From: JAGOZV01 sp964346445
GTDB lineage: Bacteria > Patescibacteriota > Saccharimonadia > Saccharimonadales > Saccharimonadaceae
Assembly (NCBI GenBank): GCA_964346445.1
Contig: CAYFUI010000005.1
Coordinates: 1-34,359, forward strand
DNA length: 34,359 nucleotides
Direction: 5' to 3'
Part shown: positions 1 through 8,800 of the stretch, in pieces
How positions within the stretch are numbered: the stretch's first letter is position 1
Layout of the letters: the number at the start of each line of letters is the position of its first letter
Program-made: the position numbers and the translations under genes
The notes under the pieces: model-generated
The model's database searches: none
Told to the model about the DNA's origin: nothing
What the model saw: only the letters and a program-made list of their open reading frames with translations

Positions 1-150
1 TGCCGTAGCATGATCTTCGGGAGAGGCCGATACTGTTTTTGTCTGCCCAAATGACCAAAAAGACAATAACGTCATAATAATAGCGCTTAAGGAAAAAAGC
101 CATAGTAAGAGCGTGTGTTTATTTTTTATATGGGTTTTATTGAATATCAT
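1..150 (-). CDS. N-terminus of a secreted or membrane-anchored protein, cut by the window edge
   Basis: An open frame starts at the ATG ending at 148 (first base 150) and runs without a stop for 50 codons to the edge. The N-terminus has basic residues (K/H at about 5-13), then a hydrophobic stretch at about 14-33 (LLLWLFSLSAIIMTLLSF), then a small-residue region ending near VSA-S. This is the pattern of a signal peptide or an uncleaved membrane anchor. AAGAAG lies directly against the start codon; an upstream in-frame TAG rules out a longer N-terminus. It follows the broken VirB6-like gene on the same strand, so it may belong to the same secretion-type locus, but too little is visible to name a family. 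Confidence 0.55.
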   Translation of the reverse strand, partial: MIFNKTHIKNKHTLLLWLFSLSAIIMTLLSFWSFGQTKTVSASPEDHATA

Positions 151-239
151 CTTCTTTATTTTAGCCTAAGTGGCTTTATTCATGTACACCTTTGTCTCTA
201 TGTTATATTAACCATAGGCATATTGCAATATAATATGCA

Positions 240-2869
240 CTAAGGAACTCTCATAATTCGTTTCTGCTCGACACTTAGCTTACCCTGTATCTTCTTGCTT
301 GCCATTACATTCACCCTTACTGTGTTCAAATTCCTCGCTACTTCTGCATATCGTGTTGATTCTTTCGATATTCTTTCGATATGCTTTCTAATACATCTAC
401 ATCTAAATCTTTAACGTTTTCAGCTTTCATTTCTTTTTTTGTATATTGCTTAATAGCTTCATTTTCGTTATAAGTTTGTCCGTCTTTGATATTTTATGCT
501 GCAGTTTGACCTGCAAGGTAGCCGCCGCGTGCTGCCATTTTTGGCTCTTCTAGAACCTGAGCGGCCGCACTCCTCATATTGTAGCTCATCTTAGGAGCTT
601 GCTGATTAATTGTTCGTAGCTGTTGTAGTTGCATCCCTGGGGCAGCCAGTCGCAATGCTGCGATTCTACTATTCTCACCATCTTTCTTGCCGCTCAGGAT
701 AGTGTCGCCGTTAGAATTTTTTATCTCACCCCCCATGGCATAATTAAATAGCTGTTCCTCTGTCAGCCCTTTCGTTTCACCGTTGTCATCATATGTGAAA
801 CTAGACAGCAACGCTGCCGCACCGCTTTGATTAGTGGCATTATAGGCCGATGTTGCCTGGTACCCTTTAAACCCTCTGTCCGCCCATAATTACCAGTTGC
901 TTTATTGTACCATCCATATTTATTAGTGTGTCTTTTTATTCCAGATCGTGCTCTAAATATAGGGTTTTTGCCTTTATAAATACCACTCCCTATTTGTGCC
1001 CTCTTAAGATCCCGCTCGGTCTCAAAATTTTTGTTTAGACCAGACTCTTGTATTTTTTTATTCATTCCACTGTAAGCATTAGCTCCTACCCTGCTTGCCA
1101 CAGACCCTATCGCGGCTATAGAGTTTAAAGCGTTTTTTTAATAAATATGGAACGACTAAAAACGGGATTATTAAAACTCCCTGCGCCACAATCATCATCA
1201 GTGTCTCTTCTTCAGTGTTCACAGTTGTATATTTAATAATAGCCGATGCCAGAGCAGAGCCGCCATAGACAAACCCAATTATTGGAAATACCATGAGAAG
1301 GGCCATGTAAGTTTTACGCCATTTATCAAACAACGACTTGGTATTTGGTAGCAATAACATGGCAAAAGCAAGCGGATCAATAGCTGTTAGTATAATAATT
1401 AGTGCTTGACGCCCTATTAATATCATAAAGATCATTATCGCCGACACTAAAACAAAAAATAATACTGGTATAAGTAACAAGAAGGCGACCCCAACCCCTC
1501 CCACCTTAGCTAATCCAATGGCACTACCCCCTACTACTACCTTTGCTATATCAGCCCATCCGTCCTTAGGACCCGTTGGCATACCCTCAAAAGCCTCCAC
1601 ATCTGGTATGGCATTAACTATATTTAGCATGAAATTTTTAATATCATTGCCTACTATATTAGAGACGTCAACTGCCAGCGCCATCATTATAAATGATAAA
1701 TTCATTAAAACGGCTACTACAATTATCTTCGGCAATATAACTTTTATGCCGTAACTGGTTAACCCATAGCCAGTTAATTGTGAATAAATGACAACAATAA
1801 AAAATATTAAAAGTATAATATTAACTATATTTTGAAACACCCGCCAAGCTGAGGCGGCGCCACCGTCACCATCAGCAAACATGGAGCCAGGTAATTGTAA
1901 AAATCTTTTTTCTATTAAGCTATATCCTGTATCGCCTAGACCAGCCATAGTGTTCGTAATAGGACATAAAACATAGCCCAATAAACCTTCGACCATACAG
2001 TATTCCATATCTTCATCTCTACACATAGGATCAGTGTTAAGTGTCCAGACACCCCCTAACTCTTCACACTCTTCTTCAGTAGTTGCATCATGTACATGAG
2101 GCACATAGGGTGTGCTATAATTACTAGAGCTACCGCCTCCACTCATACCCCCACCCCCACCAGCTTCACTACCACCCTTTAAGACTTCAAAAGGAATATT
2201 CAATTTTTCACTAACACAACCAATAAAATTATCACGGTCAACAAAATCATCAATATTCCTCTTTTTTACACTAGGGCTCATATAGTTCCAGTCAGCACCA
2301 TAAGTTCTTTTTAACTCATTTTCAGCTTTACCACGCGCTATAGATGAACATTCTTCAATAGCTTTTTCTATTTCATTTTCACATGCTCTTATTTCAGAAA
2401 GAGCCGGTCTCCTACCTGGTTCACCCTCCCGGGTACAGTTTTTGTACTCTGTAGCTATGTCGGTAATCTCATCAACTAAATCCTCCAAAGACTGAGGTCC
2501 TCCCACAACATTTGGGGGAGAGGATATAGATGACCGCTGTAGGAGACTAAATATCTTGATGTTTCTCCTCTACTTCTACCGTCTTGTTTTAGTATAGGCA
2601 CTGTAGAGTCATCCGTCGCAGTACTTAAGTCTACGGCTGTGCTATAGATAACAGTCCCCACCCTTCCTGACCATTTTGTCCCATTCTTTGTTATAGCTAC
2701 ACCACCAGCAGAACCACCGCATTGAAACCCCTTGGGATAAAAAGTATACTTCCGCTCTCGGGATGGTTGAACAAGGACCCTTAGGCGCCGCTTGAACTTT
2801 GTTGAAATCCGTGGGAATTATAATCCCCGCTAAAAGGCTCAATAAAGCAAGAGTTACTATGACTGTTAT
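240..2869 (-). pseudogene. VirB6/TrbL-like type IV secretion membrane protein, multiply disrupted
   Basis: One long gene can be read only by switching frame several times. The largest intact piece (2506-1079) encodes a soluble acidic region, then six or more hydrophobic segments including GRQALIIILTAIDPLAFAML, typical of the VirB6/TrbL inner-membrane channel family. Upstream pieces (2842-2642, 2661-2476) give a signal-like segment and a Gly/Ser/Thr-rich region. Downstream pieces (1101-763, 811-494, 493-338) give a hydrophilic, Gln/Asn-rich tail. Lesions: frame changes near 2740-2800, in the C5 run near 2515, in the A7 run near 1133-1139 and near 870-880; an in-frame TAA at 494-496; an 11-bp tandem duplication at 361-382. 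No canonical start codon is visible before TTG 2842. Removing one duplicated copy reopens the frame to a stop at 240-242. Neighbouring genes are intact, so I infer decay of this locus; a local assembly fault is the alternative. Confidence 0.8.
361..382. repeat. 11-bp perfect tandem duplication inside the VirB6-like pseudogene
   Basis: The unit tctttcgatat occurs twice back to back. Eleven is not a multiple of three, so the second copy shifts the minus-strand frame and produces a stop at 338-340. With one copy removed, the minus-strand frame continues for about 32 more codons, to a stop at 240-242. Confidence 0.85.
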
Positions 2870-3060
2870 TTTTTTAAATTAATTAACTGTTTTATTTTCA
2901 TTATTAATAAGTGGGCTTTAATTCTTTCCAAGACTATCTCAAACACCTTACTCCATAAAAACTATAAGCTTAACCTTATTCTAATCCTATATTACTTTAC
3001 TTCAGTTTGCAACAAAACACCCCACTCTAAACTAAGTGGTAATAGACTTGTTTGTGTTAC

Positions 3061-3066
3061 TATACT
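3061..3066 (+). promoter_or_regulatory. -10 element of the GT-C glycosyltransferase gene (leaderless type)
   Basis: TATACT is followed by six bases and then ATG at 3073, so the predicted transcript starts at or next to the start codon. No Shine-Dalgarno sequence is present. No good -35 element is visible. Confidence 0.5.
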
Positions 3067-3072
3067 TATATC

Positions 3073-4590
3073 ATGGCTAAAAATAATTTAATCAACATAA
3101 AAGCTACACCTAAAGGGAAGAATGCTATTACACTACTGCCTTTGCTTCTTCTTATTTTTGTCATATTAGCCACACTACTTTCTATGGGGCAAAACATTTG
3201 GTTTGATGAAGGTTATTCTATTTTTGTAGCCAAACAGCCCGTTAAGGAGTTAATTGCTCTTGTGGCGGTGGATGCCCACCCACCACTGTATTATTTAATA
3301 CTAAAACTATGGGGGAGTATTTTTCAATGGAATGAAATAGCTCTCCGCGCGTTAAGCATCTTGTTTAGCACTGTGGCGCTGGCATTTAGCTTCTTATTAG
3401 TAAAAACATTGTCTTCAACAAAAATTGCCATTAGAGTAATGCCCTTTATGGTACTTGCCCCCTTCGTTTTACGATATAGCTACGAGATTCGGCCCTATGC
3501 CTTAACCAGCGCTTTAGTAGTCATTGGGACGTTTCTTTTATTAATTGCTTTAAAAAAGGGTAAGCCCTGGCAGTGGGCATTATACGGGCTCGTGGTTGCT
3601 CTTGGGATGCTCACGCTTTATATGAGCGCCTTAGTTTGGCTTGGGCACGCCATCCTCTTAGGCTATTTAAGCTGGCGAAATAAAAATTCACCGCCCATTA
3701 AAACTTGGCTTAGTAGCTATATTTTTGCCATTTTTTTATTTTTACCGTGGCTGCCAACCTTTATAAAACAGTACACAAATTCTGCGTTGCCAGGCATAGG
3801 GCAACCAATTAATTTAGCTACAGCCAGCGAGACTACCTCTCATCTCCTCTTTTATCGGCATGCCTCGAACACGACACCCTTGCAACTTATATTATTCCTG
3901 GGCTTAAGCAGCCTAATTATCTACCTATTAATTCAACTTATTACTTTAAAAAATAAAAAGGAAAGGTTTAATTTATTATTTCTTGGCGCTGTGACAGTTA
4001 CTCCTTTTTTTGCGGTCACAATCCTAAACGCAGTTGGCAGCGAACCATTCTATATTAGCCGCTACTTAGCCCATTTTGCTATATTTTATTACTTATCAGT
4101 TGGCTATATTATAATAAGAAGCTATAAATTAAAACCTGTAGTTAGCTTGACCGCCTACGTTTTAATGATGGTCATATTATGCATGGGCGTATATAATTTG
4201 GCGAAAATTGGTAATTATAACTTTGAGCGGGCGCAAACACCAAACATTAAACCCGTTGCCAAAAAAATTAATTGTCGTCCAGGCACAGTTGTGGTGGCTC
4301 AAGACGAATACACCTATATTGACTCTATTTACTACCTTGAGAAAACTGGCTGCACCGTTAAATTCTTCCAACCAGAGGACGTATCGACACGAGGTGGCTA
4401 TGCCCCACTCCACGGTAGCCGCGAACAGGTAAGAGCTATTAAGGGCATAAAGGCTAACACCATTTATTATGTTACTTGGAAAAACAATGATAGTGGCACT
4501 ATATTTACGCAAAATGGCTATAAATTAATAAGGTCCTACATGCTTGATAAAAATGTTGTAGAGGAATATAAACGCATTAGCGCGGAATAA
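3073..4590 (+). CDS. GT-C fold membrane glycosyltransferase, family 39-like
   Basis: 505-residue polytopic membrane protein with roughly ten or more hydrophobic segments. Near the N-terminus, after the first membrane segment, comes NIWFDEGYSIFVAK and then DAHPPLYYLILKLW. The acidic DE pair and the HPPLYY motif mark the first periplasmic loop of GT39/ArnT/PMT-type enzymes, which move sugars from a polyprenyl-phosphate carrier to an outer acceptor. The C-terminal 110 residues are a soluble extracytoplasmic domain. I chose ATG 3073 over the upstream in-frame ATG at 3052, because the -10 TATACT at 3061-3066 would lie inside the longer version. The gene converges with the OpgC-like gene and their ends overlap by 14 bases. 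Donor and acceptor cannot be told from sequence. Confidence 0.8.
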   Translation: MAKNNLINIKATPKGKNAITLLPLLLLIFVILATLLSMGQNIWFDEGYSIFVAKQPVKELIALVAVDAHPPLYYLILKLWGSIFQWNEIALRALSILFSTVALAFSFLLVKTLSSTKIAIRVMPFMVLAPFVLRYSYEIRPYALTSALVVIGTFLLLIALKKGKPWQWALYGLVVALGMLTLYMSALVWLGHAILLGYLSWRNKNSPPIKTWLSSYIFAIFLFLPWLPTFIKQYTNSALPGIGQPINLATASETTSHLLFYRHASNTTPLQLILFLGLSSLIIYLLIQLITLKNKKERFNLLFLGAVTVTPFFAVTILNAVGSEPFYISRYLAHFAIFYYLSVGYIIIRSYKLKPVVSLTAYVLMMVILCMGVYNLAKIGNYNFERAQTPNIKPVAKKINCRPGTVVVAQDEYTYIDSIYYLEKTGCTVKFFQPEDVSTRGGYAPLHGSREQVRAIKGIKANTIYYVTWKNNDSGTIFTQNGYKLIRSYMLDKNVVEEYKRISAE

Positions 4591-5713
4591 TTCTCATCAA
4601 AAATTTTGTCTTAACCGAAATATACAGTAGGGCTAATAGCCCCAGCGTACCAGCCAAGTTAACCCACCAATAAGGGCTTGGCTTAGGCATAATGAGATGC
4701 GCAAAGAACACCAAGAAGGCATGCATTATATACACATACAATGAGTTTTGCCCAAAGGGTAGAAGCAGCCAACCTAAATATTTATTTATTTGTTTTTCGT
4801 AGCGGTTAAATAACCAAAAACCAAACCAAAACCAAGCTGCAAATAATAACACTCGTGGTAGCGGCAAGGAGAGCTTATCAAAATATGGCCCAAGAACAGA
4901 CAAAGATTGCTTGGCCCATGTGTAGTGTGGAGCCAATGAAACTAACAGTATATTCACTGCTATAGTGAGTACTGCCACAGTATTTATAACTAGGTTTATG
5001 GTTTTACGAGTCTTGAGCTTTAAGCTTTGCCAATATGCAACTAGGTGGCTCCAGTTGTAGCCAATTGTAAAACCACTAAAGAAGATAAACTGCCATGGTA
5101 AGACCATTAATAATTCATTGCTGCCACCCATAGTATTAATATCAAAGAGCCACCACACCAGCGCGCTTAGCAGGAGGACGATATACCACCAGCCTTTTCG
5201 CAGTAGCCATAAAGCCACAGGTGCTATGAAAATATATATTGCATACAAGCGTAAAAAGTCTGCCCATCCATAGATATATTTATAAGTAATGGCGCCAAAC
5301 AGCACTTCATCAAGAGGCTGTGTTAGTGGCCTGATTCCTGGTTTTAAGCCCGGATTATCCATAAAAAACAGCCAACCTATAATCGTAAAAATTAGCATTA
5401 AAATAATACTTGTTACATATAACTGAAAAGCCCTCCTTAGTAGCAACTTTGCCGGCACTTTAAACGGTTCGTTTTTTAACTTTTGGCCACGAACAATTCC
5501 TAACACTAAACCGGACAAGAGAAAGAAGCCTTCGGCCGTGCTAACAAACAGCCTCCCTTTAAATGTTAAAAACTCAAACCCACTGGCATACCAACCCAGA
5601 TGGTTTAAGAAGATTACCACCAAAAAGTACCCTCTCATTAAATCGAATGTGAGGATACGTTTTGTTTTTTGCGCTGGTAATTTGGTTGCTTTTGCCGTTG
5701 CAGCTTTAGCCAT
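4577..5713 (-). CDS. OpgC-like / acyltransferase-3-type integral membrane protein
   Basis: 378 residues with about ten hydrophobic segments. The N-terminal FDLMRGYFLVVIFLNHLGW matches the first helix of OpgC and acyltransferase-3 family proteins, where Arg and His face the active site; the later STAEGFFLLSGLVLGI is also typical. The family transfers acyl groups to extracellular polysaccharide or lipid-linked glycans. I chose ATG 5713 rather than the 7-codon-longer in-frame start at 5734: a TATAAT box at 5721-5726 sits 7 bases before 5713. The start overlaps the stop of the upstream 565-aa gene (ATGGCTAA), so it can be read both from that operon and from its own leaderless promoter. With the convergent GT-C enzyme it suggests a small envelope-glycan modification pair (inference). 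Confidence 0.75.
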   Translation of the reverse strand: MAKAATAKATKLPAQKTKRILTFDLMRGYFLVVIFLNHLGWYASGFEFLTFKGRLFVSTAEGFFLLSGLVLGIVRGQKLKNEPFKVPAKLLLRRAFQLYVTSIILMLIFTIIGWLFFMDNPGLKPGIRPLTQPLDEVLFGAITYKYIYGWADFLRLYAIYIFIAPVALWLLRKGWWYIVLLLSALVWWLFDINTMGGSNELLMVLPWQFIFFSGFTIGYNWSHLVAYWQSLKLKTRKTINLVINTVAVLTIAVNILLVSLAPHYTWAKQSLSVLGPYFDKLSLPLPRVLLFAAWFWFGFWLFNRYEKQINKYLGWLLLPFGQNSLYVYIMHAFLVFFAHLIMPKPSPYWWVNLAGTLGLLALLYISVKTKFLMRIIPR

Positions 5714-7403
5714 ATACTTTATTATACAGGCCAATTGAAATTGCGCCTAACAACCGCTTCAAAGTATGCACCGGGGCATAGGCACCATGAGAAGAAGGCT
5801 CATCACCAATAAGGCTTTCATTTATCATAAAGATGTCGTGATAGTAGTTGCCCGTTGCCATAAGCCTTGTGTCTTCTTGCGGCTCAGCGAGGTTATTATT
5901 TTGCTGCTCGCCCCTCATTAAGCTTTTAGTTAAGTTATTGATATGAGACAACAAGCTCTCATCATAGCTAACAGTTGGGGCTTTCGCACTAATTTGCTCT
6001 AATTTTATGGCCGGGGCACGAGAAGGTTTAGCAGTGGTATCATCTTCAGGGTTATTTTTATATCTAGTCTCTTTTTCTTCCTCTATCTTAGGCAAAATAT
6101 CAGGCACTGACACAAGCTCTTTTTTTAGGTTTTGAGCACTTGGGTGCTGGGGATGTTGGAGCGGAGGATTATTTTTAAATACTGCATTAGAAGGCAGGTT
6201 TTTTATTAATTCTTTAGCCTGATTATCCTCTTCTTTTAAGCGCCCGGTTTTTTCCAAACTTTGTAATGCAGAGAAGCTTTTCTTATTTTTTAAATTCGCT
6301 TTTGGTGAACCAAGAGATGACTGAAAGTTTTGGCGCTTAGAGAGAGGCTTTTCTTCCTTAGGACGGCTTGTGGTACGACGTAGCTTCTTCTTTTTAATAT
6401 AACCTCTTGTCGTGACTGCCTCTACCTCATCGCTTAGCAATAACTCTAAATAGGGGCGCGCCTTAGGTGCAGCCGCTGCCGTGAAATTTAAATTTTCTAC
6501 CACCAATTCTTTAGCTGGTTGCTTGGCTTCAACCTGAGCCACCACTTCAACGGTTGTCGCTATTGGCTTTTCTAGCTTAGAATGCAAGGACTCATTAACG
6601 GTTTTCTCTGTGGGATTGGCTGCTGGTTGCACTACCAGGTGGTCAACACCCTCTTCAAGGTAAGGCTTTTTGGGCATTTGTCGCCTTAGACCGCTCTGGT
6701 TATTTACCAAGGGCTTAGTTTCCAGGCGTTTAATACTTTTCAAGGAGCTCATCAAGGTTTGCTGAACAGGCGCTTGGGGGGTAATTTTGTTATTTGGACG
6801 AAATACCTTCTTAGCTGAGTTTGGGGTGTAGCGTTGTTTTATTTTCTTATTAACAGTTTTAAAGCTAGGACCACTTTCACTTAATGGCTTAATATTTAAA
6901 TTGTGTGCTGGTTGGGGTGTCACAACATTAGCTATAACTTCTGTACGCCTATTTATATTCGGCATTTTTACTACCGGCTTTTCTTTCAGTCTTGGTATTT
7001 TTTTAAACATGACCTCTAAGCTCTCGGCTTCTATTGCCCTGTCAAGGGGCTGGGGCGCATCTTTGTTGGTTAGTGAAGCCGGTACACCACTAGGTGCACT
7101 TGGACTAGGCTCTATTAGACCCGCTCCGGTTTCCTCAAACGCAATAAACTCACTTTCTTCGTCTGGCTGACATAATTTTAAAAAAGGGCAGCCAGCACAG
7201 GCTATCCTGCCTAAAGGTTGGCATATCTCTGGCGCGCCTGGTGCTAATTCTGGCAACTGCACCACCGCTAACCTATCACCGCTCATTGGCAAGACATCCT
7301 GCTTGCTTTTAACTGCCTCTTCACTAGATGTCGGTACATCAACTAGGGTTTTCTCACCCCTCTCTTGCCAGGCCTCCACTTTACTCTCCACGGTTATCAC
7401 CAA
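5706..7403 (-). CDS. Large mostly disordered protein with a single four-cysteine (C-x7-C-x2-C-x5-C) motif; function unknown
   Basis: I do not recognise this family. The protein is up to 565 residues. Its only cysteines are at 61, 69, 72 and 78 (counting from TTG 7403) in CQPLGRIACAGCPFLKLC. CxxCPFxxxC resembles the Fe-S cysteine cluster of Cas4/AddB-type proteins, so an Fe-S or zinc site is plausible. Residues about 110-490 are rich in Lys, Pro, Glu, Ser and Asn with no predicted fold, interrupted by short hydrophobic blocks (for example ARPYLELLLSDEVEAV). The last 60 residues look more ordered (GNYYHDIFMINESLIG). The start is uncertain: TTG 7403 and GTG 7400 overlap the flavoprotein gene, while GTG 7379 has GGAGAG four bases upstream and starts just after that gene's stop. 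Its place directly behind nrdD, nrdG and the flavoprotein suggests a redox partner or scaffold (inference). Confidence 0.7.
   Translation of the reverse strand: MVITVESKVEAWQERGEKTLVDVPTSSEEAVKSKQDVLPMSGDRLAVVQLPELAPGAPEICQPLGRIACAGCPFLKLCQPDEESEFIAFEETGAGLIEPSPSAPSGVPASLTNKDAPQPLDRAIEAESLEVMFKKIPRLKEKPVVKMPNINRRTEVIANVVTPQPAHNLNIKPLSESGPSFKTVNKKIKQRYTPNSAKKVFRPNNKITPQAPVQQTLMSSLKSIKRLETKPLVNNQSGLRRQMPKKPYLEEGVDHLVVQPAANPTEKTVNESLHSKLEKPIATTVEVVAQVEAKQPAKELVVENLNFTAAAAPKARPYLELLLSDEVEAVTTRGYIKKKKLRRTTSRPKEEKPLSKRQNFQSSLGSPKANLKNKKSFSALQSLEKTGRLKEEDNQAKELIKNLPSNAVFKNNPPLQHPQHPSAQNLKKELVSVPDILPKIEEEKETRYKNNPEDDTTAKPSRAPAIKLEQISAKAPTVSYDESLLSHINNLTKSLMRGEQQNNNLAEPQEDTRLMATGNYYHDIFMINESLIGDEPSSHGAYAPVHTLKRLLGAISIGLYNKVYG
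5721..5726 (-). promoter_or_regulatory. -10 element of the OpgC-like gene (leaderless type, internal promoter)
   Basis: Minus-strand TGTATAAT, 7 bases before ATG 5713. It lies inside the last codons of the upstream gene, giving a possible independent promoter within the nrd-linked operon. Confidence 0.5.
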
Positions 7404-8076
7404 AGAAAACTTCTACGGTTATTTGTTTTTCTGGAACTCCATTTTGAACCAGTTGCTGCCAAATGTCACGCGTAAAATTTGTTGTACCGCATAAATAGTA
7501 ACATGTATCAGGCGTCAATTGTTCGAGCTCGTTAATTGTAAAACGTTTATTTAGATAGGGGCTATTAGCTTGGCGTGTAATGTAGTAAGTGCACTTAAAA
7601 TTATCATACTGGCCTACAAGTTGGTCTATACTTGTTTGAAAAATTATATCATCTACGGTTTTATTGGTATAAAACAATGATAATTTATCGGGTTTACCCT
7701 GGGTCAACTTATTACGAATAATGGAGAATAATGGCGAAATACCAACACCACTACCAATAAATACTGCCGGTACACCACTAAACGCATCAAAGAAACCATA
7801 AGCATAGCTAATTAAAAAAGTGTCGCCAACCTTCAAGTTGGTTAGCTTGGTAGAAAACAAACCCACCTTCTTGACTGTTATTTGGGAAGAGTGGTCTGAA
7901 GGAATACTAGACAAACTATAGGCCTTGCCTTCAGGTATATTAGTGTCATCAAAATAAACTGAAATATACTGGCCGGCTTCGGCTGGCAAAGGCCTGCCAT
8001 CTACAAGAAAGTTAATAGACCAGACATCATGGGTTTGTTTAATTACTTTTGTTACTTTAGCTTCCAATTTTTCCAT
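7381..8076 (-). CDS. Ferredoxin-NAD(P)+ reductase-like FAD/NAD(P) oxidoreductase
   Basis: 231 residues, the length of a stand-alone FNR module. An FAD-binding barrel carries KAYSLSS at 51-57, equivalent to the family R-x-Y-S/T-x-x-S motif but with Lys in place of Arg. The NAD(P)-binding motif GSGVGISP is at 108-115, YYLCGTTNF comes later, and the chain ends with VEVFF as in FNR. No 2Fe-2S ferredoxin domain is fused to it. The start ATG 8076 is supported by GAGGAA about 7 bases upstream. It lies 19 bases after nrdG and overlaps the cysteine-motif gene. Anaerobic ribonucleotide reductase activation needs low-potential electrons, usually through flavodoxin and its reductase, so this protein may feed NrdG or NrdD (inference). 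Confidence 0.82.
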   Translation of the reverse strand: MEKLEAKVTKVIKQTHDVWSINFLVDGRPLPAEAGQYISVYFDDTNIPEGKAYSLSSIPSDHSSQITVKKVGLFSTKLTNLKVGDTFLISYAYGFFDAFSGVPAVFIGSGVGISPLFSIIRNKLTQGKPDKLSLFYTNKTVDDIIFQTSIDQLVGQYDNFKCTYYITRQANSPYLNKRFTINELEQLTPDTCYYLCGTTNFTRDIWQQLVQNGVPEKQITVEVFFGDNRGE

Positions 8077-8095
8077 TTTTTATTCCTCAATAGAA

Positions 8096-8800
8096 CTAGT
8101 GAATTATGCAATTTTCAACATATTTTTCCATTTTCTGTTTAATTTGATCAAATTCTGTTTCGCTGTAGCTTGTTTCTGTTTCAAACCTTGGATTAAGAGT
8201 GCGTCCCGGCCGAAATTTATTAAAGGCGTATCTAGGTGCTCCTTGAACTAATTGCCCCATCAAGTCAAAGTCGTCTTCTTCATCCGGTTTAAAAATAATT
8301 TGCGACTTAACCACGGTAGTTCTAAATTCATAAGCAATACCAGCATTCATAATAATTTTGATACTTTGAAGCACCGCTTCAGTGTTGACGGGGTAGGCCA
8401 CTATTTTGGAATACTTACCAATTGGCCCTTTGATATCCATTGCAATATAGTCAACCAGCTTAGCCTCTAGCAGCTTCTTAATCATGCCCGGGTGCGTTCC
8501 ATTACTATCCAATTTTGTTGAATAGCCAAGCATTTTCAGCTTCTCGAAAAATAATGGTAGATCAGCATGCATGGTTGGTTCGCCACCACTTACTACCACC
8601 CCTTCCAGCCTTCCTACTCTTCTTTGTAAAAACTCTAAAATGTCTTCTTCGGGAATGGCTGGGGCATATTTTTCTGGTAGCACCAACTCTGGGTTGTGAC
8701 AATAGCCACAGCGCATGTTACAGCCTATTGTAAAGATGGCGGCGCTAGTTTTGCCCGGATAGTCCACTAATGACAGCTTTTGAATTCCACCTATTTTCAT
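8096..8800 (-). CDS. nrdG: Anaerobic ribonucleoside-triphosphate reductase activating protein (radical SAM)
   Basis: 234 residues. CNMRCGYC places Cys27, Cys31 and Cys34 in the C-x3-C-x2-C motif that holds the radical-SAM 4Fe-4S cluster; GGEPTMH further on is the SAM-binding GGE motif, and MDIKGP is also typical. The enzyme cleaves S-adenosylmethionine to install the glycyl radical on NrdD. Its ATG overlaps the nrdD stop in an ATGA tetranucleotide, which implies translational coupling. It is longer than the 154-residue E. coli NrdG and belongs to the pyruvate-formate-lyase-activase-like form common in CPR and Gram-positive bacteria. Confidence 0.93.
   Translation of the reverse strand: MKIGGIQKLSLVDYPGKTSAAIFTIGCNMRCGYCHNPELVLPEKYAPAIPEEDILEFLQRRVGRLEGVVVSGGEPTMHADLPLFFEKLKMLGYSTKLDSNGTHPGMIKKLLEAKLVDYIAMDIKGPIGKYSKIVAYPVNTEAVLQSIKIIMNAGIAYEFRTTVVKSQIIFKPDEEDDFDLMGQLVQGAPRYAFNKFRPGRTLNPRFETETSYSETEFDQIKQKMEKYVENCIIH

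Noticed and set aside
1133..1139. Programmed ribosomal frameshift at the A7 run of the VirB6-like gene
   Set aside because: The run could allow slippage, but the same gene has other frame changes, a stop and a duplication, so decay explains everything more simply.
240..2869. Several small separate genes instead of one broken gene
   Set aside because: The pieces abut or overlap in different frames, none has its own start signal, and joined they give one continuous protein plan.
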